A stretch of 44,476 bases of DNA from NCBI GenBank assembly GCA_045577175.1, contig JAZNHT010000027.1, positions 1 through 44,476 of the forward strand. Direction: 5' to 3'. Origin of the DNA: SIG701 sp045577175. Its GTDB lineage: Bacteria > Bacillota > Clostridia > Oscillospirales > CAG-272. Under the pieces are notes generated by a model. That model made no database searches. It saw only the letters and a program-made list of their open reading frames with translations, and was not told the origin of the DNA. The position numbers and the translations under genes are program-made. Shown in pieces: positions 1 to 8,089 of the stretch (positions are counted from its first letter, which is position 1; each line of letters starts with the position of its first letter).

Positions 1-1
1 C

Positions 2-325
2 CCCGTGCCGGAGGGATATGACATTATCGCCTACTCCGACGGCATGATCCTTTTGGAGCGAGACGGAAAATACGGATACATGGATTACACGGGCGCGTGG
101 ATTGCGCAGCCGATCTACGATTTTGCACGTCCGTTTATCGAGGGGCTTGCCGTAGTCGGATTTGACTCCGGCGAGCGTCTCATGATTGACACGGCAGGGG
201 AGATTGTGATCCCGGCAGGTGTCTACACGCACATCTCCGATGCCTCCGGCGGCGTGATCGCGGCGTATTCTCCCCAGACGGGATGGGATGTGCTTTACAA
301 AATGGCGAAATTTAACGAGGGGTAA
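2..325 (+). CDS. WG-repeat protein, C-terminal part (5' end outside the window)
   Basis: The open frame runs in from the left edge and stops at 325, so only the last ~107 codons are present. The visible part contains short beta-rich units of the type GKYGYMDYTG-W and E-L-MIDTAGEIVIPA, matching the WG (KWG) beta-propeller-like repeat found in many Clostridia proteins of unknown substrate. No signal peptide can be judged because the start is missing; a GTG at 5 and an ATG at 17 are in frame, but neither has a visible ribosome-binding site. A dispersed intergenic element starts just downstream. The fold assignment is fairly safe; no function can be assigned. Confidence 0.7.
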   Translation, partial: PVPEGYDIIAYSDGMILLERDGKYGYMDYTGAWIAQPIYDFARPFIEGLAVVGFDSGERLMIDTAGEIVIPAGVYTHISDASGGVIAAYSPQTGWDVLYKMAKFNEG

Positions 326-340
326 ACCCTTCGCATCCCG

Positions 341-865
341 TAAAAGTAGTTTTTCGCCAACAATGCAGGAGGGGCAAATCGCGTAGCCCCTCCTGCACCA
401 CCTCCGCGCCAAAGAGGGGCGGAGGTTTCCGCCCCTCTTGGAACTCCCCACCTCTGATAGCATTCTCTCATCTGTAATTGCATCACAACATACCACTTTA
501 GCCTCAGCTTTAGAGGAGAGTTAAAAACGAACTGCAGTGCAAACAACGGCTAAACGCTTTTGTAAAAGAGCACCTGCGGTGCGAGGGATCGGCTGGAATT
601 TTGACGTACAGTTTCCGATCGATAACAGCACGCGTGGACGGCAGTTTGATTACGGCTAAACATTACCGCAATCTTGCAAACTCCCCGTAGGAGATAGCAG
701 AAAGGTTCTAAAACGCGACGGCACTGCTTCAGAAAAAGTGGTATGTTGGCATACATTTACCGCTGAACCTCGGGAGGGGAGTCCAAGAGGGGAGGGTCTT
801 TCCCCTCCCCTCTTTGGCGCGGCGGAGGTGCAGGAGGGGCTACGCGATTTGCCCCTCCTGCGTAA
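341..865. repeat. Intergenic structured element, copy A (WG gene / mnmG)
   Basis: The left outer hairpin at 365-396 has arms GCAGGAGGGGC/GCCCCTCCTGC and is followed by the CACCACC linker and an inner hairpin with arms AGAGGGGCGGA/TCCGCCCCTCT. The CATACCACTTT block is near 488 and its inverse AGTGGTATGTTG near 738. The right end repeats the architecture in reverse, with the outer hairpin at 830-861. The core carries the AACTCCCCGTAGGAGATAG block seen in most copies. No open frame in it looks like a gene. Confidence 0.85.
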
Positions 866-925
866 AACCGTCTCCCACCGTTTATAAACAGTAGAAAAAG
901 ATAAAATTGAAAGGACCCCACACCT

Positions 926-2803
926 ATGCCTTCCGTCATCGTCATCGGCGCAGGTCACGCCGGAATCGAAGCCGCACTCGCCTGCGCCCGTATGGGCGTG
1001 CCCACCCTGCTCTTCACCATGAGTCTGGATTCCGTGGCAAATCTGCCGTGCAATCCGTCCGTCGGCGGAACGGCAAAGGGTCACCTCGTCTACGAAATCG
1101 ACGCGCTCGGCGGTGAGATGGGCTTTGCCGCCGATTGCGCTACCATCCAGTCCCGTATGCTCAATACGGGCAAGGGCGCCGCCGTCCGCTCCAAGCGTGT
1201 GCAGGCGGATCGCGTCCTCTATACCGCGCACATGAAAAAAGTCCTCGAAAACGAAGCAAATCTCCGCCTCGTGCAGGCGGAGGTAACCGCCATCCTTACC
1301 GAAGAACTCCCCGACGGCAGACGGACCGTGCGCGGCGTGACCGCGTGCCCCGGCGGCGATTTTTTTGCCGATGCCGTCATTATTGCCTCCGGCACATATC
1401 TCGCGGGACACACCCACGTCGGCACCGTCCAGCGCGAAGCCGGACCCGACAACTCCCTGCCGGCGAATGCGCTGTCCGCATCGCTCACCGAGGCAGGCAT
1501 CCCTCTCCAGAGATTCAAAACGGGCACACCGCCGCGTATCCACCGCCGATCGATCGATTTTGACGAGCTGGAAATTCAGTACGGCGATACGGAAATCGTC
1601 CCGTTTTCGTGGCGCACCGATTACGAAAAGCTGAACGCGATCACGCAGGTGCCGTGCCACGTCACCTACACGAATGCGGACACGCACCGCATCATTCACG
1701 AGAATTTGCACCTGTCGCCGCTGTATTCGGGGCAGATTCACGGCACGGGACCGCGCTACTGCCCGTCGATTGAGGATAAGGTCGTCCGCTTTGCGGAGAA
1801 GGAGCGGCATCAGCTCTTCGTTGAGCCGATGGGACGCGGCACGGATGAGATTTACCTGCAAGGCTTCTCCTCCTCGCTCCCGGCGGAGGTGCAGTACAAA
1901 ATGCTCCGATCCCTGCCCGGCTTCTCCCGTGCGGAGATCATGCGCTACGCATACGCAATCGAGTACGACTGCTGTGATCCGCGCTGTCTGTACCCGACCT
2001 TGGAGACAAAAACGGTCGAAAACCTGTACGGCGCGGGGCAGTTCAACGGATCGTCCGGCTACGAGGAAGCCGCCGCGCAGGGCATTGTCGCCGGCATCAA
2101 CGCGGCATCAAAGCTCCTCGGACTTCCGCCGCTGGTGCTGGGACGGTCATCCTCGTACACGGGCGTGCTGATCGACGATCTTGTGACGAAGGGCACCGCC
2201 GAGCCGTACCGCATGATGACGTCGCGCTCGGAATTTCGCCTTTTGCTCCGTCAGGACAACGCGGAGGATCGCCTGATTGAATACGGACGCACCGCCGGAC
2301 TCGTTTCGGAGGAGAGATACCGCGCGTTTACCGATCGCCGTGCGCGGATTGAGGCGGAAAAGGAGCGGCTTTCGCACGTGAACGTGGGTCCGACCGCCGC
2401 CGTGAACGGAATTTTGACGGAGGCAGGCTCGACGCCGCTTTCCTCGGGGGCATCGCTCGCCGATCTTCTGCGCCGCCCGCAGATCACCTATGAAACGCTT
2501 GCCGCGGTCGATCCGGCACGTCCCGCGCTGCATGTGCGCGAGGCGGAATCTGTGGAGATCGAGCTGAAATACGAGGGCTACGTCCGCCGTCAGAAGGATG
2601 CCGCCCGACGGATGGAGAAAATGGACGACATCCGCCTGCCGGAGGAGATTGACTACGCGCAGATTGCCGGACTCAGGCTGGAAGCGGCGCAGAAGCTCGC
2701 AAAAATCCGTCCGCGCACGCTCGGGCAGGCGGAGCGCATCTCGGGTGTGAATCCCGCGGATGTGACGGTTTTGATGATTTGGCTGAGCCAGAAGAGGGGA
2801 TAA
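926..2803 (+). CDS. mnmG: tRNA uridine-5-carboxymethylaminomethyl modification enzyme MnmG (GidA)
   Basis: This is the FAD/NAD(H)-dependent cytosolic subunit that works with MnmE to install (carboxymethyl)aminomethyl groups on wobble uridine U34 of certain tRNAs. The 625-aa length is normal. The N-terminal dinucleotide-binding glycine motif GAGHAG is at residues 8-13, the family signature PCNPSVGGTAKGH at 41-53, the region with PRCLYPTLETKT and GAGQFNGSSGYEEAA near 350-390, and GTAEPYRMMTSRSEFRLLLR near 420-440. The helical C-terminal domain is complete. The start has only a modest AAAGGA-like site. Its usual neighbour mnmE is not in the window; rsmG follows as usual, but separated by element copy B. 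The stop codon lies in the loop of a small GGGGA/TCCCC hairpin (2796-2809). The gene reads toward oriC. Confidence 0.97.
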   Translation: MPSVIVIGAGHAGIEAALACARMGVPTLLFTMSLDSVANLPCNPSVGGTAKGHLVYEIDALGGEMGFAADCATIQSRMLNTGKGAAVRSKRVQADRVLYTAHMKKVLENEANLRLVQAEVTAILTEELPDGRRTVRGVTACPGGDFFADAVIIASGTYLAGHTHVGTVQREAGPDNSLPANALSASLTEAGIPLQRFKTGTPPRIHRRSIDFDELEIQYGDTEIVPFSWRTDYEKLNAITQVPCHVTYTNADTHRIIHENLHLSPLYSGQIHGTGPRYCPSIEDKVVRFAEKERHQLFVEPMGRGTDEIYLQGFSSSLPAEVQYKMLRSLPGFSRAEIMRYAYAIEYDCCDPRCLYPTLETKTVENLYGAGQFNGSSGYEEAAAQGIVAGINAASKLLGLPPLVLGRSSSYTGVLIDDLVTKGTAEPYRMMTSRSEFRLLLRQDNAEDRLIEYGRTAGLVSEERYRAFTDRRARIEAEKERLSHVNVGPTAAVNGILTEAGSTPLSSGASLADLLRRPQITYETLAAVDPARPALHVREAESVEIELKYEGYVRRQKDAARRMEKMDDIRLPEEIDYAQIAGLRLEAAQKLAKIRPRTLGQAERISGVNPADVTVLMIWLSQKRG

Positions 2804-2816
2804 ATCCCCTGTACCC

Positions 2817-3460
2817 CTTTTGATGTAACTTTACGTGGGGATATGCGGGGCTCTGCCCCGCCCCCCGCACGAAGGGCCCACGCGGAGCCCTTCGTGGCAA
2901 CCCCGCATCAGAGAGAAGGGCGCGCCCTTCTCTCCGATACCTCTTTTCCCCATACGCGCTCTTTCAGCTGTAACTGCACGCCAACATACCACTTTAGCCT
3001 CAGCTTTTGAGGAGAGGTATGATCGAACTTTCGTGCATCCACAGCATAAACGCCTTTGGAAATGACGCGCTCCCGCGCGGACAAACAGAAATATAGCAGG
3101 GTACGAATCACGCGAAATCTAATACATACGATCTTCGATCGGAAACAGTACGCGTGGACGGTAGTTTGATTACGGCTGGACATCACCGCGATCTTGCAGA
3201 CATGCTGTCAGCGATAGCAGAAGGGAGATTCTGAACGCAACAGTTTCTCTTTAGCGGAAGTGATACGATGGCTTATATTTACCGCTGAGCCCCAAGGGTG
3301 GGAGGTGTCGGAGGGAGGGAATCCCCCTCCCTCCCGACCGTGGCGGTGGTGCAGGAGGTAGCGAAGCGGCGCGAGCGCAATGAATGACACCGCAGTGCGG
3401 TGTCAGAACGCGAGCGTGACCGAACCGCAGTGAGACTTCCGCGCTACACACCTCCTGCGT
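2817..3460. repeat. Intergenic structured element, copy B (mnmG / rsmG)
   Basis: The left end is a variant: a GATATGCGGGG...CCCCGCATC stem encloses two smaller hairpins (GGGGC/GCCCC-like and CACGAAGGGC/GCCCTTCGTG), a three-way junction, followed by an inner hairpin GAGAGAAGGGC/GCCCTTCTCTC. The CATACCACTTT block is near 2977. The right end has the inner hairpin GGAGGGAGGG/CCCTCCCTCC. Its outer AGGAGG/CCTCCT hairpin (ending 3458) is split by a nested module with CACCGCAGTGCGGTG-type palindromes. Confidence 0.85.
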
Positions 3461-3516
3461 AAAGCGTAATCCTCCGTTTGCAAACAGTTGAATAAAGAAG
3501 AAAAGGAACCCCCACC

Positions 3517-4248
3517 ATGACAATACAGGAAAAGCTCACCGCGCACGCGTGCTTTCCTGCGCGCTTCAGGGAATCCCCCTCGCTCGCGGACAAGCTCGCC
3601 GCCGTCGCCGACTGCCTCATCGCAGGCAACGCCCGATTCAATCTCACCGCGATCACCGATCCCGATGCCATCGTGGAGAAGCATCTCATCGACTCCCTCA
3701 TCGCCGCCGATCGGATCGCCGAAATCGCCTCCGGCGCGCCACTTCGTCTGCTTGATGTCGGCAGCGGTGCCGGATTTCCCTCGCTTCCGATTGCGGCGGC
3801 ACTGCCGCACCTCGCCGTCACCGCGCTCGACAGCACGGCGAAAAAATGCACCTACATGAACGAGACGGCCGCCAGTGCGAAAATCCCGAATTTCACCGCC
3901 GTCAGCGGACGGGCGGAGGAGCTCTCCGCCCTCGGCGCACCGATGCGCGTCTCGTTTGACCTCGTCACCGCGCGCGCCGTTGCCAATCTGCCCGTGCTTT
4001 GCGAGCTCTGCCTGCCGTTTCTGAGAACAGGCGGCACGTTTGTCGCCCTCAAGGGCGCAAACGCCCCTTTGGAAATCACCGCCGCTAAGGGTGCGATCAA
4101 AAAGCTGGGTGCCGCCCTCATCGGCTGCGACGAATACCGCATCCCCTCCGATGACGCGCCGCGCTATCTCGTCACGATACAGAAAACCGCCGCGACGCCG
4201 AAGGGCTATCCGCGGCCGTATGCGAAAATCGCAAAAAAACCGCTGTGA
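3517..4248 (+). CDS. rsmG: 16S rRNA (guanine-N7) methyltransferase RsmG (GidB)
   Basis: This SAM-dependent enzyme N7-methylates a guanosine in the 530 loop of 16S rRNA (G527 in E. coli). The 243-aa length is typical. The KHLIDS segment is at 55-60 and the SAM-binding motif LDVGSGAGFP at 79-88, followed by LDSTAKKCTYMNE-type motif II and the motif LVTARAVANLPVLCELC. The start is preceded by AAAGGAA. The gene lies between mnmG and noc as in most Firmicutes. A strong intrinsic terminator follows 25 bases after the stop. Confidence 0.97.
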   Translation: MTIQEKLTAHACFPARFRESPSLADKLAAVADCLIAGNARFNLTAITDPDAIVEKHLIDSLIAADRIAEIASGAPLRLLDVGSGAGFPSLPIAAALPHLAVTALDSTAKKCTYMNETAASAKIPNFTAVSGRAEELSALGAPMRVSFDLVTARAVANLPVLCELCLPFLRTGGTFVALKGANAPLEITAAKGAIKKLGAALIGCDEYRIPSDDAPRYLVTIQKTAATPKGYPRPYAKIAKKPL

Positions 4249-4271
4249 TGCACCGAAAACCGATCTCCCAC

Positions 4272-4301
4272 GCCTGCGGATGACCTCCGCGGGCTTTTTT
4301 T
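4272..4301 (+). terminator. Intrinsic terminator after rsmG
   Basis: A 9-bp stem (GCCTGCGGA/TCCGCGGGC, with one G-T pair) with a TGACC loop is followed by seven T residues. It separates rsmG from the noc transcription unit. Confidence 0.9.
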
Positions 4302-4419
4302 GCGTTCGCACGCTGTTTCCTGCCATTTATTCCCATTTATGGTAAGATTCCCACATGTCCGCACGTTCCCCGACCGAATAAAATTTTGTTTTACAGCCGT
4401 ATGTGCGCCGATTTCCTAT

Positions 4420-4449
4420 CGGGCGCGTGGTAGAATATTTCCACGCCCG
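4420..4449 (+). promoter_or_regulatory. Putative noc promoter -10 inside a hairpin loop
   Basis: An extended -10 (TGGTAGAAT, hexamer 4431-4436) lies about 50 bases before the noc start. No good -35 is seen. The hexamer falls exactly in the loop of an imperfect inverted repeat (CGGGCGCGTGG at 4420-4430 and CCACGCCCG at 4441-4449). The arrangement could be an operator or only a leader hairpin; this is inference. Confidence 0.4.
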
Positions 4450-4486
4450 ATTCCGGGGCGGAAATGAAAGAATAAGGAGAACGAAA

Positions 4487-5425
4487 ATGACAGACTTTTT
4501 TTGGAGAAAACAGAGCGCAAAAACGACGGTGATCGAGCCGCAGACGGCGAAAATCGCGGCGGAAACGGCACAAATCGACGAAAAACGGGCGGAAAACACC
4601 GTACATATGCTGAAAACGGACGAAATCCGACCGAATCCATCCCAGCCGAGGCGGATGTTCACCCCCGAGGCGATTGCGTCACTTGCGGACAGCATCCGCC
4701 GATACGGGATCATCCAGCCGCTTAGCGTGCGGAATCTCTCCGACGGAGGCTTTGAGCTGATCGCCGGCGAAAGGCGGCTGCGCGCCGCAATCTCCATCGG
4801 CATGGCGGCGGTGCCGTGCGTGATTTTGGAGGCGGACAGCGAGGTTTCCGCCGCGATGGCGATCATTGAGAATATTCAAAGGGAGAACCTCAATATGTTC
4901 GAGCAGGCGGAGGCGTTTTCATCACTTCTCCGTCTCTATGAGCTGACGCAGGACGAGATCGCCGCGCGGCTGTCCGTGAGCCAGTCTTATGTGGCGAACA
5001 AGCTCCGCCTGCTCCGCTATCTCCCACCCGAACGGGAGGAAATCCTCGCCGCACGGCTGACCGAGCGGCACGCACGCGCGCTTTTGCGCCTCTCCGGAGA
5101 CGATCGCACACACGCGCTTCGGCACGTGATCGCAAACCATCTGAACGTCGCGGAAACGGAGGCGCACGTCGAAAACATGCTCCATCCGACCGAAGCGGAG
5201 ACAGAAAAGACGCAGCCGAAGCCCGAAATCCCGAAAAACCGTCCGGCAATCCTCCGTGACGTGCGCCTGTTCTGCAATTCGCTCAATCATGCGATCGACA
5301 TCATGCGGCAGGCAGGGATTGAGGCGACAACCACAAAACGGGAGACGGACGAGGGCACGGAGATCCGCGTCTACATTCCGCGATCGCCTGTCGGGACGGT
5401 CACTGACCGTGCACGTTTCACGTGA
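4487..5425 (+). CDS. noc: ParB-family DNA-binding protein, Noc-like
   Basis: This is a ParB/Spo0J superfamily protein of 312 aa. The start at 4487 is chosen because AAGGAG lies 7 bases upstream; the frame stays open a little further upstream without a better site. After a ~40-residue N-terminal tail comes the ParB CTPase domain with GERRLRA (94-100) and ENIQREN (128-134), then a helix-turn-helix (about 154-172, LTQDEIAARLSVSQSYVANK) and a C-terminal dimerisation region. Its position after rsmG and before soj is that of Noc (nucleoid occlusion) in Bacillus, but without biochemical data a second parS-binding ParB is equally possible. The last codon and stop lie inside the first parS site. Confidence 0.85.
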   Translation: MTDFFWRKQSAKTTVIEPQTAKIAAETAQIDEKRAENTVHMLKTDEIRPNPSQPRRMFTPEAIASLADSIRRYGIIQPLSVRNLSDGGFELIAGERRLRAAISIGMAAVPCVILEADSEVSAAMAIIENIQRENLNMFEQAEAFSSLLRLYELTQDEIAARLSVSQSYVANKLRLLRYLPPEREEILAARLTERHARALLRLSGDDRTHALRHVIANHLNVAETEAHVENMLHPTEAETEKTQPKPEIPKNRPAILRDVRLFCNSLNHAIDIMRQAGIEATTTKRETDEGTEIRVYIPRSPVGTVTDRARFT

Positions 5426-5429
5426 AACA
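5414..5429. promoter_or_regulatory. parS site 1
   Basis: The 16-mer CGTTTCACGTGAAACA matches the universal bacterial parS palindrome (TGTTTCACGTGAAACA) at all but the first base. The TGA stop of noc (5423-5425) is part of the palindrome. Confidence 0.95.
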
Positions 5430-5450
5430 AATTTCCCTCTCCGTCACGCC

Positions 5451-5517
5451 CTCTCCGTCACTGCCTACGGCGGTGCCACCTCTCCCGGCGAGATGCTCCG
5501 CATCTCGGGGAGAGGCA
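5451..5517. repeat. Palindromic repeat (second family, 'right-type') between parS 1 and 2
   Basis: The segment contains CTCTCCGTCAC, GGTGCCACCTCTCCC and a long hairpin (CCTCTCCC ... CGAGATGC / GCATCTCG ... GGGAGAGG, 5479-5516). It matches in pattern the right half of the repeat at 43262-43399. I recall similar GGGAGG palindromes scattered through many gut Clostridia genomes. Confidence 0.7.
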
Positions 5518-5551
5518 ATGCTGTGTAGAAGCGGAGGAAACTGCCCCCCCT

Positions 5552-5567
5552 CGTTTCACGTGAAACA
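5552..5567. promoter_or_regulatory. parS site 2
   Basis: This is the same 16-mer as site 1, CGTTTCACGTGAAACA, lying in non-coding DNA between noc and soj. Confidence 0.95.
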
Positions 5568-5633
5568 ATTTTCGACCGACTCCGCCATAAGAGTTTTCGC
5601 CGCTCCGCATCCGCATGTGCTTCCGTTTCCCAC

Positions 5634-5677
5634 GGCTCTCCTCGGGGAGAGCTGTCGGCGCAGCCGACTGAGAGGGG
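5634..5677. repeat. Palindromic repeat (second family, 'left-type') between parS 2 and 3
   Basis: It comprises GGCTCTCC/GGGGAGAGC and GTCGGC-GCA-GCCGAC hairpins followed by ACTGAGAGGGG. This matches the left half of the repeat at 43262-43306 in layout, with substitutions on both arms of the stems. Confidence 0.7.
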
Positions 5678-5684
5678 TTACCCC

Positions 5685-5700
5685 CGTTTCACGTGAAACA
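5685..5700. promoter_or_regulatory. parS site 3
   Basis: This is the third identical 16-mer CGTTTCACGTGAAACA. It lies 29 bases upstream of the soj -35 hexamer, close enough for ParB binding to influence that promoter. Confidence 0.95.
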
Positions 5701-5729
5701 ATGTTCACGGAAAAGATAAACATTCGCCC

Positions 5730-5758
5730 TTGATTTGCTCCGCCGTGTATGGTATACT
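5730..5758 (+). promoter_or_regulatory. soj operon promoter (sigma-A type)
   Basis: TTGATT (5730-5735), a 17-bp spacer and TATACT (5753-5758) precede the soj start by 27 bases. Confidence 0.8.
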
Positions 5759-5785
5759 ATATACATCAATTCACGGAGGAACGGC

Positions 5786-6556
5786 ATGGACAGCGTAATT
5801 TTGGCTTTCGCAAATCAGAAGGGCGGCGTCGGCAAGACAACCTCGACCGTCAATGTCGCCGCTTGTCTCGGCTATCTCGGGCATAAAACGCTTCTTATCG
5901 ACAGCGATCCGCAGGGAAATGCGTCCACAGGCGTGGGAATCCAGAAAAAAGGGCTCCGCAAGACGCTCTACGAGGTGCTGACAGACGACTGCACGGCAAA
6001 AGAGGCGATTCTCCCCACCGCTTACGCGAATCTGTCCGTCCTTCCGGCAACGATCTCCCTCGCAAGCGCGGAATTTGACCTGATCGAGCGCGAAAAATCC
6101 GCGGCGGCACTGAAGGACGCGATCGAACCGCTGAAGGCGGAGTACGATTTCATCGTACTCGACTGTCCGCCGTCGCTCGGACTGCTCACCGTCAACGCGC
6201 TCTGCGCCGCGACCGGTGTCGTGATCCCCATGCAGTGCGAATATTTTGCGCTGGAGGGGCTCGCCCAGCTCATGATGACCGTGCGGCGCATCAAGCAGTC
6301 GCACAATCCGACGCTCACGATCGACGGCATCCTCGTCACCATGTACGACGGACGGCTGAATCTGTCCGCGCAGGTGCTCGCGGAGCTGAAAAAATACTAC
6401 AAGGACAAGCTGTTTTCCACGCTTGTGCCGCGCAGTGTGAAGCTCTCGGAGGCACCGAGCTTCGGCAAGCCGATCTTCTATCACGACAAATACTCGCGCG
6501 GATCGCTTGCGTATCTCGATATTGCGAAGGAAATCGTCAAGCGAAGCGGATTTTGA
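5786..6556 (+). CDS. soj: Chromosome-partitioning ATPase ParA (Soj)
   Basis: This Walker-type ATPase uses ATP-dependent dimerisation and DNA binding, controlled by ParB, in origin segregation and in regulation of DnaA. It is 256 aa with the deviant Walker A KGGVGKTT at 12-19, LLIDSDPQGN at 36-45 and the Walker B segment FIVLDCPPSLG. The start at 5786 has GGAGGA upstream and follows a clean promoter. spo0J begins 26 bases downstream, so the two are almost certainly co-transcribed. Confidence 0.97.
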   Translation: MDSVILAFANQKGGVGKTTSTVNVAACLGYLGHKTLLIDSDPQGNASTGVGIQKKGLRKTLYEVLTDDCTAKEAILPTAYANLSVLPATISLASAEFDLIEREKSAAALKDAIEPLKAEYDFIVLDCPPSLGLLTVNALCAATGVVIPMQCEYFALEGLAQLMMTVRRIKQSHNPTLTIDGILVTMYDGRLNLSAQVLAELKKYYKDKLFSTLVPRSVKLSEAPSFGKPIFYHDKYSRGSLAYLDIAKEIVKRSGF

Positions 6557-6582
6557 TCTTACATACGAAAGCAGGTGCTACC

Positions 6583-7473
6583 ATGGCAAAAAAAGGCGGA
6601 CTCGGCAGAACTTTTGAAAATATCATTGACGACAACGACCTCTTTGAGGCGGCAAGCGGCGGTGTGGAGCGCATCCGGCTGACGCTGATTGAGCCGAAAC
6701 CGAACCAGCCCAGACAGAATTTTGACGCGGAGGCACTCGCTGTGCTGGCGGATTCGATCGCGCAGAACGGCGTTTTGCAGCCGATTCTCGTGCGCCCGTC
6801 CGCGCAGGCGGGATTTTACCAAATCATCGCGGGCGAGAGACGGTGGAGAGCGTCCAAAATGGCGGGACTCACCGACATACCCGCGGTCGTCATTGAGGCG
6901 GACGAGCTGAAGGCGGCGCAGTTTGCGCTGATTGAGAACATCCAGAGAGAGGATCTTGACGCTTGGGAGGAGGCTGTCGCGTACAGCCGTCTGATCGGCG
7001 AGTACGAATTGAGCCAGGAGGAGCTGGCGGCACGCCTCGGCAAGAGCCGTCCGGCGATCGCAAACACGCTCAGACTGCTCGATCTGCCGGAGGAGATTGT
7101 CGCACTGCTCAGAGACAAGCAGCTCTCCGCAGGTCACTGCCGTGCGCTGCTCGGTCTGAAGGACAAATCCCGTGCTATGCAGATCGCGCAGAAGGCGATT
7201 CTGCGAAATCTATCCGTGCGCGAGATTGAGGCGGCGGTAAAGGCGGCAAATCGCGCATATGCGGCGGAAATGCAGGCAGAGGAGGCTGAGGACGACGGCG
7301 AGGTGCACGTCGATTACGTGGCGGAGCTGGAAAGACGCGCAACGACGGCTCTCGGACGGCAGCTTCGCATCGAGGCAGGCAAACGGAAAAAGCTCGTGAC
7401 GATCGAATACCAGAACGATGAGGATCTCGAGGACATTCTGAAGCGCGTATGCGGCGACGGAATTTTTGACTGA
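6583..7473 (+). CDS. spo0J: Centromere-binding protein ParB (Spo0J)
   Basis: This CTP-dependent ParB clamp loads at parS. It is 296 aa from the start MAKKGGLGRTFENII, a typical Spo0J N-terminus carrying the LGR motif that stimulates ParA ATPase. The CTPase domain has GERRWRA at 84-90 and ENIQRED at 118-124, the helix-turn-helix is at about 143-165, and the basic C-terminal dimerisation domain is complete. The three nearby 16-bp parS sites are its expected targets. The gene is second in an apparent soj-spo0J-(7486)-(8090) operon. Confidence 0.97.
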   Translation: MAKKGGLGRTFENIIDDNDLFEAASGGVERIRLTLIEPKPNQPRQNFDAEALAVLADSIAQNGVLQPILVRPSAQAGFYQIIAGERRWRASKMAGLTDIPAVVIEADELKAAQFALIENIQREDLDAWEEAVAYSRLIGEYELSQEELAARLGKSRPAIANTLRLLDLPEEIVALLRDKQLSAGHCRALLGLKDKSRAMQIAQKAILRNLSVREIEAAVKAANRAYAAEMQAEEAEDDGEVHVDYVAELERRATTALGRQLRIEAGKRKKLVTIEYQNDEDLEDILKRVCGDGIFD

Positions 7474-7485
7474 TCGGAGGGGCGT

Positions 7486-8058
7486 ATGCATCTGTTTTAC
7501 GCGAATCTTTTTGCGCTCGCGTCCGGCTACGACACGCTGACGCTCCCTCTTATCATCTGGGGCGTGATCGGCGGTATCGCCATCGGCACCGTTTCAAGCA
7601 TGATCGGACGGCGGATTCCGGGCGTATTTATCAAAAAGCTCCACCGAGCGGGGGCGGATTCGGCGGAAAAAGCGGTCACGCTTGCCGATCTTGAGATGGA
7701 GAAGAATTTCCTTCTGAAGCGATCGCTCCTCGACGGAAAACCGCTTCGGAAATATACAGAAATCGCAAATGCGGACGATTTTATTGTAAAAGAGCCGAAA
7801 AACGGCAGATTTTCGCGGATCATGCGCAAGATTTTCTCGCTGTCCGAGCCGGAGGCGAAAACGGTGATCGATTTTTCGCGGGCGAAATTTTTCATCACGG
7901 ACGAGGCACGCTACACGGCGGAGATTCGCTACAACGGCAAGGGTGCCGATCTGCTCGGTGTATTTTTTGCGGTGATTCTGCTTGCCGCGCTCGGATTCCT
8001 CTTGCAGTGGATTCTGCCCGAGCTGATCGCGCTTGTAGGCGGACTGATTCCGCAATAA
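7486..8058 (+). CDS. Unrecognised two-segment membrane protein in the soj-spo0J operon
   Basis: I do not recognise this 190-aa protein. It has one hydrophobic segment near the N-terminus (about residues 20-40, with glycines in GVIGGIAIGTV) and a second near the C-terminus (about 158-185). The soluble middle is charged. The start has a strong GGAGG 7 bases upstream and lies 12 bases after the spo0J stop, so translation is probably coupled to the partition genes. It is not obviously the DUF4446 protein often found after spo0J in Clostridia. A role linked to origin positioning is only an inference from position. Confidence 0.8.
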   Translation: MHLFYANLFALASGYDTLTLPLIIWGVIGGIAIGTVSSMIGRRIPGVFIKKLHRAGADSAEKAVTLADLEMEKNFLLKRSLLDGKPLRKYTEIANADDFIVKEPKNGRFSRIMRKIFSLSEPEAKTVIDFSRAKFFITDEARYTAEIRYNGKGADLLGVFFAVILLAALGFLLQWILPELIALVGGLIPQ

Positions 8059-8089
8059 TTTGGTAATATTTGGTATTTGGAGGCGCACT

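Noticed and set aside
341..865. Insertion sequence with terminal inverted repeats and transposase
   Set aside because: Inverted ends are present, but no transposase frame and no target-site duplication could be found in any copy, so it is reported as an unclassified element.
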